From Bacteroidaceae bacterium (lineage in GTDB: Bacteria > Bacteroidota > Bacteroidia > Bacteroidales > Bacteroidaceae): DNA of 64,000 nucleotides. The stretch covers positions 27,674 through 91,673 of the forward strand of contig JAFQBG010000007.1 in assembly GCA_017416705.1 (NCBI GenBank), in the 5' to 3' direction. The position numbers were made by a program, and so were the translations under genes. Below are positions 51,924-59,925 of the stretch, one piece after another. How positions within the stretch are numbered: the stretch's first letter is position 1; each line of letters begins with the position of its first letter. The notes beneath the pieces are model-generated. The model saw only the letters and a list, made by a program, of their open reading frames with translations. It was not told the DNA's origin and searched no databases.

Positions 51924-53474
51924 TTAATTCTTTTTGGGGCGTAACGTCACTATGGGGATGAGCATTTCTTCGAGCGATATTCCGCCATGTTGGAATGTAT
52001 CCTTGTAGTACGACACGTAGTAGTTGTAGTTGTTGGGGTATGCAAAAAAGTCGTTGCCTGTGGCAAATATATAGCTGGTGCTGATGTTTGGCGCAGGCAA
52101 ATGGGCTTTTGACGGTTCTTTCACTTCGAACACCTCCTTGGGGTTGTAGTTCAACGTCTTACCCAATTTATAGCGCAGGTTGGTGTTGGTGTTTTTATCG
52201 CCTATTACTTTCACTGCGTCGCTCACCTGAACGCTGCCGTGGTCGGTGGTTATCACCACGGTGTAGTTACTCTCGGCAAGGTGGCGGAACAGCCTTGTCA
52301 TGGCCGAGTGGCGTATCCACGAGTGTGTTATGGAACGATAGGCTGCCTCGTTCGAGGCAAGCTCGCGCACCATGAACGACTCGGTGCGTGCGTGCGAAAG
52401 CATGTCGATGAAATTAAGCACCAATATGTTAAGGTCGTTGCCCGACAGGTTGTTTATGGTATCGAGATATTTGTCGGCAGCCGACGAGTTTATCATTTTG
52501 TTGTACGAGAATGTGTCGTGACGACGATAACGGGCTATCTGAGTCTCTATCAAGGCCTTCTCGTTCAAATTCTTGCCCTCGTCCTCCTCCTCGTCCACCC
52601 ATAAATTGGGGAACATCTGTTTTATTTGGTTGGGGAGCAGGCCTGCGAATATGGCATTGCGGGCATATTGTGTGGCTGTGGGCAATATGCCTGTGTATAG
52701 CTCCTCGTCTATGGAGAATGAGGTGGCTATCTCATTTGCAAGCACACGCCATTGGTCGTAACGGAAATTGTCTATTACTATAAGGAATACTTTTTCGCCC
52801 TTGTCCAACAGTGGGAAAATGCGTTCGCGGAATATATCGTGGCTCATCATGGGGCGTTCGCTCCTGTCGGACGACATCCAGCGCATGTAGTTGTTTTTCA
52901 CAAAACGCGAGAACATTTTGTTTGCCTCGTTTTTTTGTGCTTTAAGCAGTTCGTTCATTTCGCTGTTGGCACTCTCCAATTCAAACTCCCAAAAGACAAG
53001 TTTTTTATATATGTCAATCCAATCCTCTATTGTCCGGCAGTCGGATATTTGCATGCCCAGCTTGCCGAAATTTTGTTGATAGGCGCTATTGGTTTTTTCT
53101 GTTACTATATCTTTTTTGTGTATGTTTTTTTTCAGGGCGAGCAGTATCTGATTGGGATTAACCGGTTTAATGAGGTAATCGGCTATTTTGGAGCCTATGG
53201 CCTCTTCCATTATATCCTCCTCCTCGCTTTTTGTTACCATGACCACCGGGGTGGCAGGCAATATCTCTTTTATCCTGCCAAGTGTCTCCAAGCCGCTTAT
53301 GCCGGGCATGTTCTCGTCGAGCAGGATGAGGTCGAATGGCTCGTTCTTGCAGGCCTCTATGGCATCTTGCCCATTTGTGACCTGCACTACGTCGTAGCCT
53401 TTTGTTTTCAGAAATATTATGTGGGCACCAAGCAATTCTATTTCGTCGTCGGCCCAAAGTAATTTATATGCCAT
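51924..53474 (-). CDS. porX: PorX, T9SS response regulator with PglZ domain
   Basis: 516 residues. Residues 1-120 are a receiver domain: acid pair DDE (9-11), phosphoacceptor Asp53 in LLDENMPG, Lys in LIKPVNP. After a linker helix, the PglZ domain (residues 200-500) carries alkaline-phosphatase-superfamily metal ligands VFLIVIDNFRYDQW and VVITTDHGSVQVSD. In P. gingivalis PorX links the PorY sensor to T9SS expression and the secretion motor, and the PglZ domain hydrolyses cyclic oligonucleotides. A porY kinase is not nearby. porX begins 2 nt after the stop of porW, so the two are made together. Confidence 0.94.
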   Translation of the reverse strand: MAYKLLWADDEIELLGAHIIFLKTKGYDVVQVTNGQDAIEACKNEPFDLILLDENMPGISGLETLGRIKEILPATPVVMVTKSEEEDIMEEAIGSKIADYLIKPVNPNQILLALKKNIHKKDIVTEKTNSAYQQNFGKLGMQISDCRTIEDWIDIYKKLVFWEFELESANSEMNELLKAQKNEANKMFSRFVKNNYMRWMSSDRSERPMMSHDIFRERIFPLLDKGEKVFLIVIDNFRYDQWRVLANEIATSFSIDEELYTGILPTATQYARNAIFAGLLPNQIKQMFPNLWVDEEEDEGKNLNEKALIETQIARYRRHDTFSYNKMINSSAADKYLDTINNLSGNDLNILVLNFIDMLSHARTESFMVRELASNEAAYRSITHSWIRHSAMTRLFRHLAESNYTVVITTDHGSVQVSDAVKVIGDKNTNTNLRYKLGKTLNYNPKEVFEVKEPSKAHLPAPNISTSYIFATGNDFFAYPNNYNYYVSYYKDTFQHGGISLEEMLIPIVTLRPKKN

Positions 53475-53476
53475 GG

Positions 53477-56362
53477 TTATTGGGTGGGTTCGGGGGTGGT
53501 ACTCTCCTCGTCGTCGATATATTGCGGTTCGTCGAGCGTAAATCCGTCTATTTCGAGTTCGGGGATGTTTTGTAAATTATCACGATAGAAGAGCGAGTAG
53601 TCTTCGAACGTGTAGTATTTCAATAACAAATCGAGGTTCGATTTTGATATTATGAACGAGTTTATTCCTTCGAGCAGTTTTGCCATTTCGCCATTGCCAT
53701 AAAGACGCTTGCGATAGAGGAACGCCTCGTCGAACGTCAGGAATTCCTGTACTTGGAACAGTGTCACATGTGCAAGTCGATTGAACTCCATGGTGAAGTG
53801 TCGCACCATGTAACGCGCGAAATTGTATCGGGCCATCTCGAATAACAAGCGTTTCTCGTCGAGCGAGTCGTTGGGGAATGCCAACACGAAATAGTGAGGC
53901 TCGGCACGGTTTACGTTGAACGGCGGAACGGTGTCGGTGGCGCCCTTTATGGTGCCGTCGCTGCGACGTTCCCAGATAGATGTCGTTATGCCACTGTGCA
54001 ACAGGCGTCCTTCCTTCACACCGGTGTCTATCTCCTTGGCTATTTCGGCTATCTCGCCTTGCGAATAGGTGCTTAGCAATGTCGATAATGCCGACAAGGC
54101 TTCGTCCTGCCTGCCCGAGTATAGTTTTGCCAAGGCATCGACAAACATAAAACGCGAACGGTGCGCCCCGTCGGGGTATTTTTCGCTTGCATATATATTA
54201 TTGCTTATTACGGAATCGTACTGCGCTGCAAGATATTTTGCGTATGTATCGACGTAGAGCGAGTCCTCCTTGTGGCGTTTGGTTGCGACGCTCAGGAAGA
54301 AGTCGGGGTCCTGAATTTTTATTGTCAGGCTGCTGTCGGGGAATTGTGTCAGAAGCATGTTCTTGTACAGTTCGGCCTTCTCGGTTTCGCCCCAACGCGA
54401 TGAGCATAGGAACAGGTGATAGAAGGCTTCGTGCAATTTTTCGTACTCGGGATATTCGGTCACCAACCGCTCCCAATGGTGCATGGCAAGTTCTTTGTGT
54501 CCCAAACGCTCCTCGAATATTTTTGCGGCTTGGAACAGGGCGTCGCTCAGCTGTTTGTGCATGTACGATTTACGTTCCTCGTCGGTGGGTATCTGCTGTG
54601 TCCAATACTCGCGCTTGGTGGGGTCGGTTTCCAGCACTATGCTGTCGGCGGCCTCACCTGCCAAGGCAAGCGAGTCGGCAAGAAGCGTGTCGCCAAGCAT
54701 GAGCGAGTCGGCAAGCATGAGCGAGTCGCCTGCTATGGAGTCGCCGGCGGCAGCCATGACACTGTCCCCGGCAAGGGTGTCGGTGGGGGCTGTCACTATA
54801 TTTTCGCGGCTCAGTCGCCAAAAATCTTTCAATTTGCGGTCGCCCCATGTGCGCGAGAAGGCACGTATGCCTTGCGCCACTAATTGGCGGTTATAAAAAT
54901 ACCACTGAGCTTTTTCGTTGGCATTGTTCATGCCCATGTTCATATTGGCCATGGTGTTTGCCTGTTCCAGCTCGCTCCCCTGCGCATCCTTGCGCTCCTT
55001 TTTTTCGACGAGCTTGCGCAGTTTCTCCTCGAACTTGGCTTGTTCTATTTTTTTCTCGATAAGGGGGGCAAGAGCGGTCTCGTCGAGTGTGGCCCAATGG
55101 AGCAGTTCGGTGTTGGTCTCTATGATATCGGCATGCGGCGATACCTCACTCAATACTTGGGTGCGGTGGTTGTATGTATCGTACTCCTTGTTCTCCTTGT
55201 CGATGTTGGCTATGGCTGCCTGATAATTGTTGTACGACTTGGTGAATTTGCGTTGCTCCCAATATACATTGGCGAGGGACAAGCGCAACATGCCTGCGCC
55301 GTAGCCGCTGGCTTCGCCCTTTGCCACTCCTGTCTCGTATGTTTCTATTGCTTTTACAGTGTCGCCGCTGTTCAAATGTACGTTGCCCAAGGCATAGTGC
55401 AGCTGCGCCAGATAGTCTTGGTTCTTGGACGACCTTATCATACGTTCGAGCTTACGAACTATTTTTTTGTTGTTTGCACCTGTGACGGTTTCGGTTTGAC
55501 GTATGCGTGCGTTTATCTCCAATTCATAGGGCGGATTCTTGGAAATTACCTTCTCGTAGCATTTGAAGGCCTCGTCTTTGTTGCCCAACAGCTGGTTCAA
55601 CTGCCCCATGAGATAGTATTCGCGTGCACGCTCCAACGGTTCTGCCCCCTTGCGTTTCACTGCCTTTGCCATGTGCGGCAACGCATCGGCATAGCGTTCC
55701 TGTTTTATGAGCAGATTGGCAGTGGCCCTTGACAAATCCTTTTCGAGCGACGCAGGCATGCTGTCGCGACGTGTTCGCGACAGCAATTCCTCGGCCTCGT
55801 ACAGCCAGTCCATCTCGTTGTAGCACTGTGCAAGGCCTATTCTTGCAGCTGCAAGCACCTTGGGGTTGTTCTCGTACAGACGGGCTATATATATGTATGT
55901 ACCTGCCGCCTCGGTAAATTCTCCTTTTTTAAAGTACGAGTCGGCCATCATGAGCCATGCCCGCCACAAAAACGGGTTAAACTCCTTTTGGGCATAAAAC
56001 TGTTTCTTTTTTTCGGTTAGCTTGGCACCCCGTTCGCGGCGCGGTTTTCTTTTTATCGAATGGTTTTTTATTGCCTTCTGCGATTTTTCAATGGCTGTCT
56101 TGTATTCATTCCCGCCAATGCCCTGTGTGTTCTTGTTGCTTACGATGAGCATGGGCAACGTCGATAGATAGTTATCCTTATGCCCCTTTATTTGTGCCTT
56201 GCGTGCCTTGTCGAATGCTACGCTGCCATTGTAGAATGTATTATATTTTGCAAAAAAGGCATGGTACATGCGTGTCTGCGCCGTATTGTTCTTACGGCTT
56301 CCGCAACCCCACAGCCCGACGACGAGCAGCAGCACTATAATATGTTGTATATATCTTTTCAC
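53477..56362 (-). CDS. porW: PorW/SprE, T9SS-associated TPR lipoprotein
   Basis: 961 residues from GTG 56362; the frame opens at TTG 56380, but the GTG begins a standard lipoprotein signal (RYIQHIIVLLLVVGLWGCG). The lipid Cys is followed by helix-rich sequence with several TPR-like repeats (EFNPFLWRAWLMMADSYFKK, TEAAGTYIYIARLYENNPK, QNYLAQLHYALGNVHLNSGD-like), and an acidic, repetitive middle with SLMLADSLMLGDTLLADSLA. PorW in P. gingivalis and SprE in Flavobacterium are required for type IX secretion and gliding and reach from outer membrane to the periplasmic ring. The tail ends PQYIDDEESTTPEPTQ. Confidence 0.9.
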   Translation of the reverse strand: MKRYIQHIIVLLLVVGLWGCGSRKNNTAQTRMYHAFFAKYNTFYNGSVAFDKARKAQIKGHKDNYLSTLPMLIVSNKNTQGIGGNEYKTAIEKSQKAIKNHSIKRKPRRERGAKLTEKKKQFYAQKEFNPFLWRAWLMMADSYFKKGEFTEAAGTYIYIARLYENNPKVLAAARIGLAQCYNEMDWLYEAEELLSRTRRDSMPASLEKDLSRATANLLIKQERYADALPHMAKAVKRKGAEPLERAREYYLMGQLNQLLGNKDEAFKCYEKVISKNPPYELEINARIRQTETVTGANNKKIVRKLERMIRSSKNQDYLAQLHYALGNVHLNSGDTVKAIETYETGVAKGEASGYGAGMLRLSLANVYWEQRKFTKSYNNYQAAIANIDKENKEYDTYNHRTQVLSEVSPHADIIETNTELLHWATLDETALAPLIEKKIEQAKFEEKLRKLVEKKERKDAQGSELEQANTMANMNMGMNNANEKAQWYFYNRQLVAQGIRAFSRTWGDRKLKDFWRLSRENIVTAPTDTLAGDSVMAAAGDSIAGDSLMLADSLMLGDTLLADSLALAGEAADSIVLETDPTKREYWTQQIPTDEERKSYMHKQLSDALFQAAKIFEERLGHKELAMHHWERLVTEYPEYEKLHEAFYHLFLCSSRWGETEKAELYKNMLLTQFPDSSLTIKIQDPDFFLSVATKRHKEDSLYVDTYAKYLAAQYDSVISNNIYASEKYPDGAHRSRFMFVDALAKLYSGRQDEALSALSTLLSTYSQGEIAEIAKEIDTGVKEGRLLHSGITTSIWERRSDGTIKGATDTVPPFNVNRAEPHYFVLAFPNDSLDEKRLLFEMARYNFARYMVRHFTMEFNRLAHVTLFQVQEFLTFDEAFLYRKRLYGNGEMAKLLEGINSFIISKSNLDLLLKYYTFEDYSLFYRDNLQNIPELEIDGFTLDEPQYIDDEESTTPEPTQ

Positions 56363-56388
56363 AGTAATATCATATATCAATATTATAA

Positions 56389-57213
56389 CTACAAAAAGTG
56401 CTTTTTATTGCCTTTGCGGAATATTGCACAACACACCCTGCACATAATGTATATGATTATGGAGCATAGCGTTATTGTTGCCCCCGACGGTATATTGGCA
56501 TGATAGGATATATAAAGCCCCAAGAGCGTTGCCACATAGCCGACAAGCACCGAGAAGGATATTATGCGGTTGTAGTTGTGGGTGAACAGCATGGATGTCA
56601 TCTGCGGAATTGTGAGCATCGACATAACAAGCACCACCCCTATGAGGCGCAACGTGCCCACTATGGTAACTGCCACAAACAGCATCATGATGCTTTCGAA
56701 CAGCCATACGGGTATTCCGCGCGACGCTGCAAACTCCCTGTCAAAGGCTATCATGGTTATGGCCTTGTGGAAAACAAGCCCAAACAGCAATAGCACGCAC
56801 GATATGACAGCCAACAATGCTATGTCGCCGCCTGTTATTGTGAGTATGTTGCCAAAAAGATAGGTTGACAGTTCGGTATTGTACCCCGGCGACATGAAAC
56901 AGAATATTATGCCGAGCGACATTCCCAATATCCAGAAAACCGCTATTGCCGAGTCCTCGCGTATGTTTTTTGTGTTTCCAAGCCACTGCACGCCAAGTGC
57001 CGATGCGGCGGCAAAAAGAAACGCCGTCGCAGTGGGAGCGACGCCCATGTACATGCCAAGGCCTATACCCCCGAAGCCGGCATGCGTGATGCCACCGCTT
57101 ATGAACACCAGCCTACGTGTCACTATGTATGTGCCTATTATGCCGCATGCTATACATGCCAACAGGCTGCCACACAACGCGTTCTGGAAAAACTGGTATT
57201 CGAGTATGCCCAT
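56389..57213 (-). CDS. Metal ABC transporter permease (zinc/manganese type)
   Basis: 274 residues and about eight transmembrane helices. Family (ZnuB/MntB, ABC-3) blocks are visible: RRLVFISGGITHAGFGGIG, ISFVLVIALLIF-like helices and the coupling region FDREFAASRGIPVWLFES, GVVLVMSMLTIPQMTSMLFT. Such permeases form a dimer with an ATPase and a metal-binding protein; neither gene is in this window, so they must lie elsewhere or on the minus strand beyond another unit. It is between a Cys/His-rich membrane protein (6 nt) and porW (26 nt). Confidence 0.93.
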   Translation of the reverse strand: MGILEYQFFQNALCGSLLACIACGIIGTYIVTRRLVFISGGITHAGFGGIGLGMYMGVAPTATAFLFAAASALGVQWLGNTKNIREDSAIAVFWILGMSLGIIFCFMSPGYNTELSTYLFGNILTITGGDIALLAVISCVLLLFGLVFHKAITMIAFDREFAASRGIPVWLFESIMMLFVAVTIVGTLRLIGVVLVMSMLTIPQMTSMLFTHNYNRIISFSVLVGYVATLLGLYISYHANIPSGATITLCSIIIYIMCRVCCAIFRKGNKKHFL

Positions 57214-57219
57214 GCTTGC

Positions 57220-57594
57220 TTATTGAAGTATTAGAAAAATCTCGTCCTTTATTTGTTGAGGCAAGGCTATGCGACGTGTATTGAGGCATTTCACCCATTG
57301 ATCGACCTCGTCCTCCTTCATGGTGTACAGAATTTGTCGAAATTCCTCGACCTCCTCGTCGGTGTAGCTATCCTGCTCGCGCTCCCTGAAACGGTCCAAT
57401 TCCTCGTCGTCGAAGTACAGATTGCTATTGTCGTACCCCTTGTCGCACACCGTATGCCTGCCACAGCACACACCATCGGCCGCATCGTGATGATGGTCGT
57501 CGGCTGCCGCACGACGATATTTGCCAAATACGAAATATAGAGCCACCAAAACTATAAGTATGGCTGTCAACAATACTGTTTCTATCATATCCAT
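57220..57594 (-). CDS. Small membrane protein with His/Cys cluster
   Basis: 124 residues. One N-terminal transmembrane helix (TVLLTAILIVLVALYFVFG), then a His/Cys-rich segment, DDHHHDAADGVCCGRHTVC, and an acidic helical tail ending WVKCLNTRRIALPQQIKDE. The His and Cys cluster next to the metal permease (6 nt away) suggests metal handling at the cytoplasmic face, though no family assignment is possible. It is the first gene of the minus-strand unit down to 49278; a -7-like box lies 14 nt before its ATG. Confidence 0.75.
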   Translation of the reverse strand: MDMIETVLLTAILIVLVALYFVFGKYRRAAADDHHHDAADGVCCGRHTVCDKGYDNSNLYFDDEELDRFREREQDSYTDEEVEEFRQILYTMKEDEVDQWVKCLNTRRIALPQQIKDEIFLILQ

Positions 57595-57607
57595 GTTATT
57601 TATGTTG

Positions 57608-57615
57608 CGAAGTTA
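57608..57615 (-). promoter_or_regulatory. -7 promoter box of the metal permease-porW-porX unit
   Basis: TAACTTCG on the minus strand at 57615-57608, 14 nt before the first ATG. No spaced -33 TTG is clear. Confidence 0.4.
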
Positions 57616-57963
57616 TAAAATAAATTCGAGCTACATAAAAATAGAACGGTATAAATTTAGGTGTTTAATATATACACCCTGAATATTCCACGAAACCAAC
57701 AAACAGGCAACAGGCACAAACCACCCGAAAGTCGTTTTCGGCTATTGACATAAGGGCACAATGACAAATTGTAAACAGACAAATATATAAAACCACCTTA
57801 GTCATACCATAAATTCGCAAAAAGCATTGAAATTTTAAACAAAAAAACAAAATAATAAATAAAATGTTGTATATTCGCATGCGTCGTAGCATGCTTTTCG
57901 GCATTTACTATTTGACAAAATGACAGCGAAATACTTGTTAACCAATAAATTTAAGAAAAGAAA
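57616..57963. other. Intergenic region with possible divergent signals
   Basis: AT-rich and without a convincing gene (a 79-codon minus-strand frame, 57665-57904, has Cys-rich unlikely composition). Signals seen: TATATTCG at 57870-57877 as a possible -7 box for the FKBP genes, and hairpin GCATGC-GTCGTA-GCATGC (57877-57894). Confidence 0.5.
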
Positions 57964-58548
57964 ATGGACAAATTCAGTTATGGCCTTGGAATGGGAATAG
58001 GCCGCAACCTGCTCTCGATGAATGTGAGCGAAATGAACTTCGACGATTTTGTAAGCGGACTAAAAGCAGTGCTTGCCAACGAAAAAACAGAGCTATCGCA
58101 TGCCGAAGCACAAAAAGTAGTCAGCGAGCATTTCCAGAAACTTGCCGAAAAAGCCTATGCAAAGATAAAAGAGGAGGGTGAGAATTTCTTGGCACAGAAT
58201 AGCAAAAAAGAGGGTGTCGTGACCCTTGCAAGCGGCCTGCAATATCAGGTGCTCAACGAGGGCAACGGCAAACAGCCCAAAGCAACCGACCGTGTACAAT
58301 GCCACTACGAGGGCACACTCATCGACGGCACAGTGTTCGACAGCTCCATACGTCGCAGCGAGCCTGCCGTTTTTGGTGTAAACCAAGTTATAGCCGGCTG
58401 GGTAGAGGCACTGCAATTAATGAAAGAGGGTGCCAAATGGCGTCTATACATACCGCAACAGATGGCCTACGGCGCACATGGAGCCGGCGAGAACATCCCC
58501 CCGTACAGCGCACTTATTTTCGATGTGGAACTTATAAAAGTTCTCTGA
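57964..58548 (+). CDS. FKBP-type peptidyl-prolyl isomerase, cytoplasmic type
   Basis: 194 residues without signal peptide, hence cytoplasmic (unlike its neighbour). An N-terminal helical dimerisation region (MDKFSYGLGMGIGRNLLSMN) precedes the FKBP domain: ASGLQYQVLNEGNGKQP, VQCHYEGTLIDGTVFDSS, VNQVIAGWVEALQLMKEGAK, YIPQQMAYGAHGAGENIPPY and FDVELIKV. The aromatic and Asp residues that line the isomerase pocket are all present. Catalyses cis-trans proline isomerisation in protein folding. The downstream gene, 16 nt later, encodes a lipoprotein FKBP. Confidence 0.95.
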   Translation: MDKFSYGLGMGIGRNLLSMNVSEMNFDDFVSGLKAVLANEKTELSHAEAQKVVSEHFQKLAEKAYAKIKEEGENFLAQNSKKEGVVTLASGLQYQVLNEGNGKQPKATDRVQCHYEGTLIDGTVFDSSIRRSEPAVFGVNQVIAGWVEALQLMKEGAKWRLYIPQQMAYGAHGAGENIPPYSALIFDVELIKVL

Positions 58549-58564
58549 TAACCTATTTGGCAAC

Positions 58565-59380
58565 ATGAACAAGCTATCGGTTATAATGGCGTCGGCATGT
58601 ATGCTGCTGTGTGCATCGTGCACACAGCAAGCGCCAAGCAAAGCGGCCGCAGCAACAGAAAAGGACTCGATATCCTTTGCTGTGGGAGTGTACATGGCCG
58701 AGGATATGCCCAAAATAGCAGCGCAGCTGAATATAACCCCCGATTGTATGCCCGATTTTATTCGCGGCATACGCGACGGGTTCCCCGCAAGCGACGAAAA
58801 ACGCGCTTTGGCCTACTCGAACGGCCTGCATATAGGTTCACGTGCATACGATATGATGTTGCAGGCACAGCAACTGCTTTATGCCGACAGCACCCAAACG
58901 CTTGCCCGCGAACAGTTCATCGAGGGCGTGGTGGCAGCTGTGTATGGCGGCAAAAAAGCAAGCGATGCCATAGCCTACTTCAACCAATACAAGTACAAGG
59001 CACAAAGCGAACAGTTTATGACCGATAACGCCACACGCAACGGCGTTGCGACACTACCTAATGGCCTGCAATACAAAATGTTGCACCAAGGCCAAGGCGC
59101 AGTGGCAACCCCGGCAGACACAGTGCGTTGCATATACAAAGGAACATTTACCAACGGCCGCACGTTCGACTCGTCGCGCGGTGCCATAGCAAAGCTCGAC
59201 ATGGGGTCGCTTGTACCCGGTTTTGCACAAGCGCTATGTATGCTTCCCGAGGGTTCCAGATGCAAAATATATGTGCCGTGGCAGTTAGGCTATGGAGCCG
59301 AAGGAACAAAAATCGTTCCGCCCTATGCTCCGCTTGTTTACGACATTGAAATTGTCGAGGTCATAAAAGCCACAAGATAA
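58565..59380 (+). CDS. FKBP-type peptidyl-prolyl isomerase lipoprotein
   Basis: 271 residues. Signal with lipobox CMLLCASC. After a helical N-terminal region (DKRALAYSNGLHIGSRAYDM-like, Mip-type), residues 160-270 are the FKBP domain: PNGLQYKMLHQGQGAV, RCIYKGTFTNGRTFDSS, MGSLVPGFAQALCMLPEG and IYVPWQLGYGAEGTKIVPPY, ending DIEIVEVI. A Mip-like folding catalyst tethered in the periplasm. Pairing with a cytoplasmic homologue is common in this order. Likely one transcript with the upstream FKBP; the Lrp-type gene follows after 42 nt. Confidence 0.95.
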   Translation: MNKLSVIMASACMLLCASCTQQAPSKAAAATEKDSISFAVGVYMAEDMPKIAAQLNITPDCMPDFIRGIRDGFPASDEKRALAYSNGLHIGSRAYDMMLQAQQLLYADSTQTLAREQFIEGVVAAVYGGKKASDAIAYFNQYKYKAQSEQFMTDNATRNGVATLPNGLQYKMLHQGQGAVATPADTVRCIYKGTFTNGRTFDSSRGAIAKLDMGSLVPGFAQALCMLPEGSRCKIYVPWQLGYGAEGTKIVPPYAPLVYDIEIVEVIKATR

Positions 59381-59422
59381 AAATCGTATAAACTCAAACA
59401 TAAAAATAAAAAAACTAACCTT

Positions 59423-59893
59423 ATGAAAAACAATGTTGAATGTAAAGTCGATAGCCTCGACCTTAAAATCCTGAGCATAATATCAAAGGATGCCAGAATT
59501 CCTTTCCGCAATGTAGCCGAACTTTGCGGTGTGTCACGTGCAGCCATCCACCTGCGCGTACAGCACCTGATGGACATGGGCATAATATCGGGGTCGTGCT
59601 ACGAAATCGACTTCAAACGTCTGGGATACAAAACTTGCACCTACATAGGAATACGATTGGAAAAAGGCTCAATGTACAAGGATGTAGTCGAGCATCTGCG
59701 CAACATCCCCGAGGTTGTGGAAAGCTCATACACCACAGGCCCCTACTCCATACTTGTGAAAATGTTTGCACACGACAACGAACAGCTGATGGAACTGCTG
59801 AACGACAAGATACAAAGCATCCCCGGCGTTGTTGGCACCGAGACTATGATAGTGCTCGACGGCAGCATAAAACGCAACCTGCCCATGGAGTAA
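59423..59893 (+). CDS. Lrp/AsnC-family transcriptional regulator
   Basis: 156 residues. N-terminal HTH: LDLKILSIISKDARIPFRNV, VAELCGVSRAAIHLRVQHL. C-terminal RAM/ligand domain: YKTCTYIGIRLEKGS, IPEVVESSYTTGPYSILVKM, ELMELLNDKIQSIPGVVGTE. Members bind an amino acid or related ligand and control amino-acid metabolism; the ligand here is unknown. The dipeptidase fusion is only 32 nt downstream, so regulation of peptide or amino-acid use is a natural guess. Confidence 0.94.
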   Translation: MKNNVECKVDSLDLKILSIISKDARIPFRNVAELCGVSRAAIHLRVQHLMDMGIISGSCYEIDFKRLGYKTCTYIGIRLEKGSMYKDVVEHLRNIPEVVESSYTTGPYSILVKMFAHDNEQLMELLNDKIQSIPGVVGTETMIVLDGSIKRNLPME

Positions 59894-59925
59894 CACCCCG
59901 CATCCAAGCGGTTTATTAGAACATC

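Noticed and set aside
57665-57904. 79-codon minus-strand frame between divergent genes
   Set aside because: Cys-rich composition with no promoter or family; likely chance.
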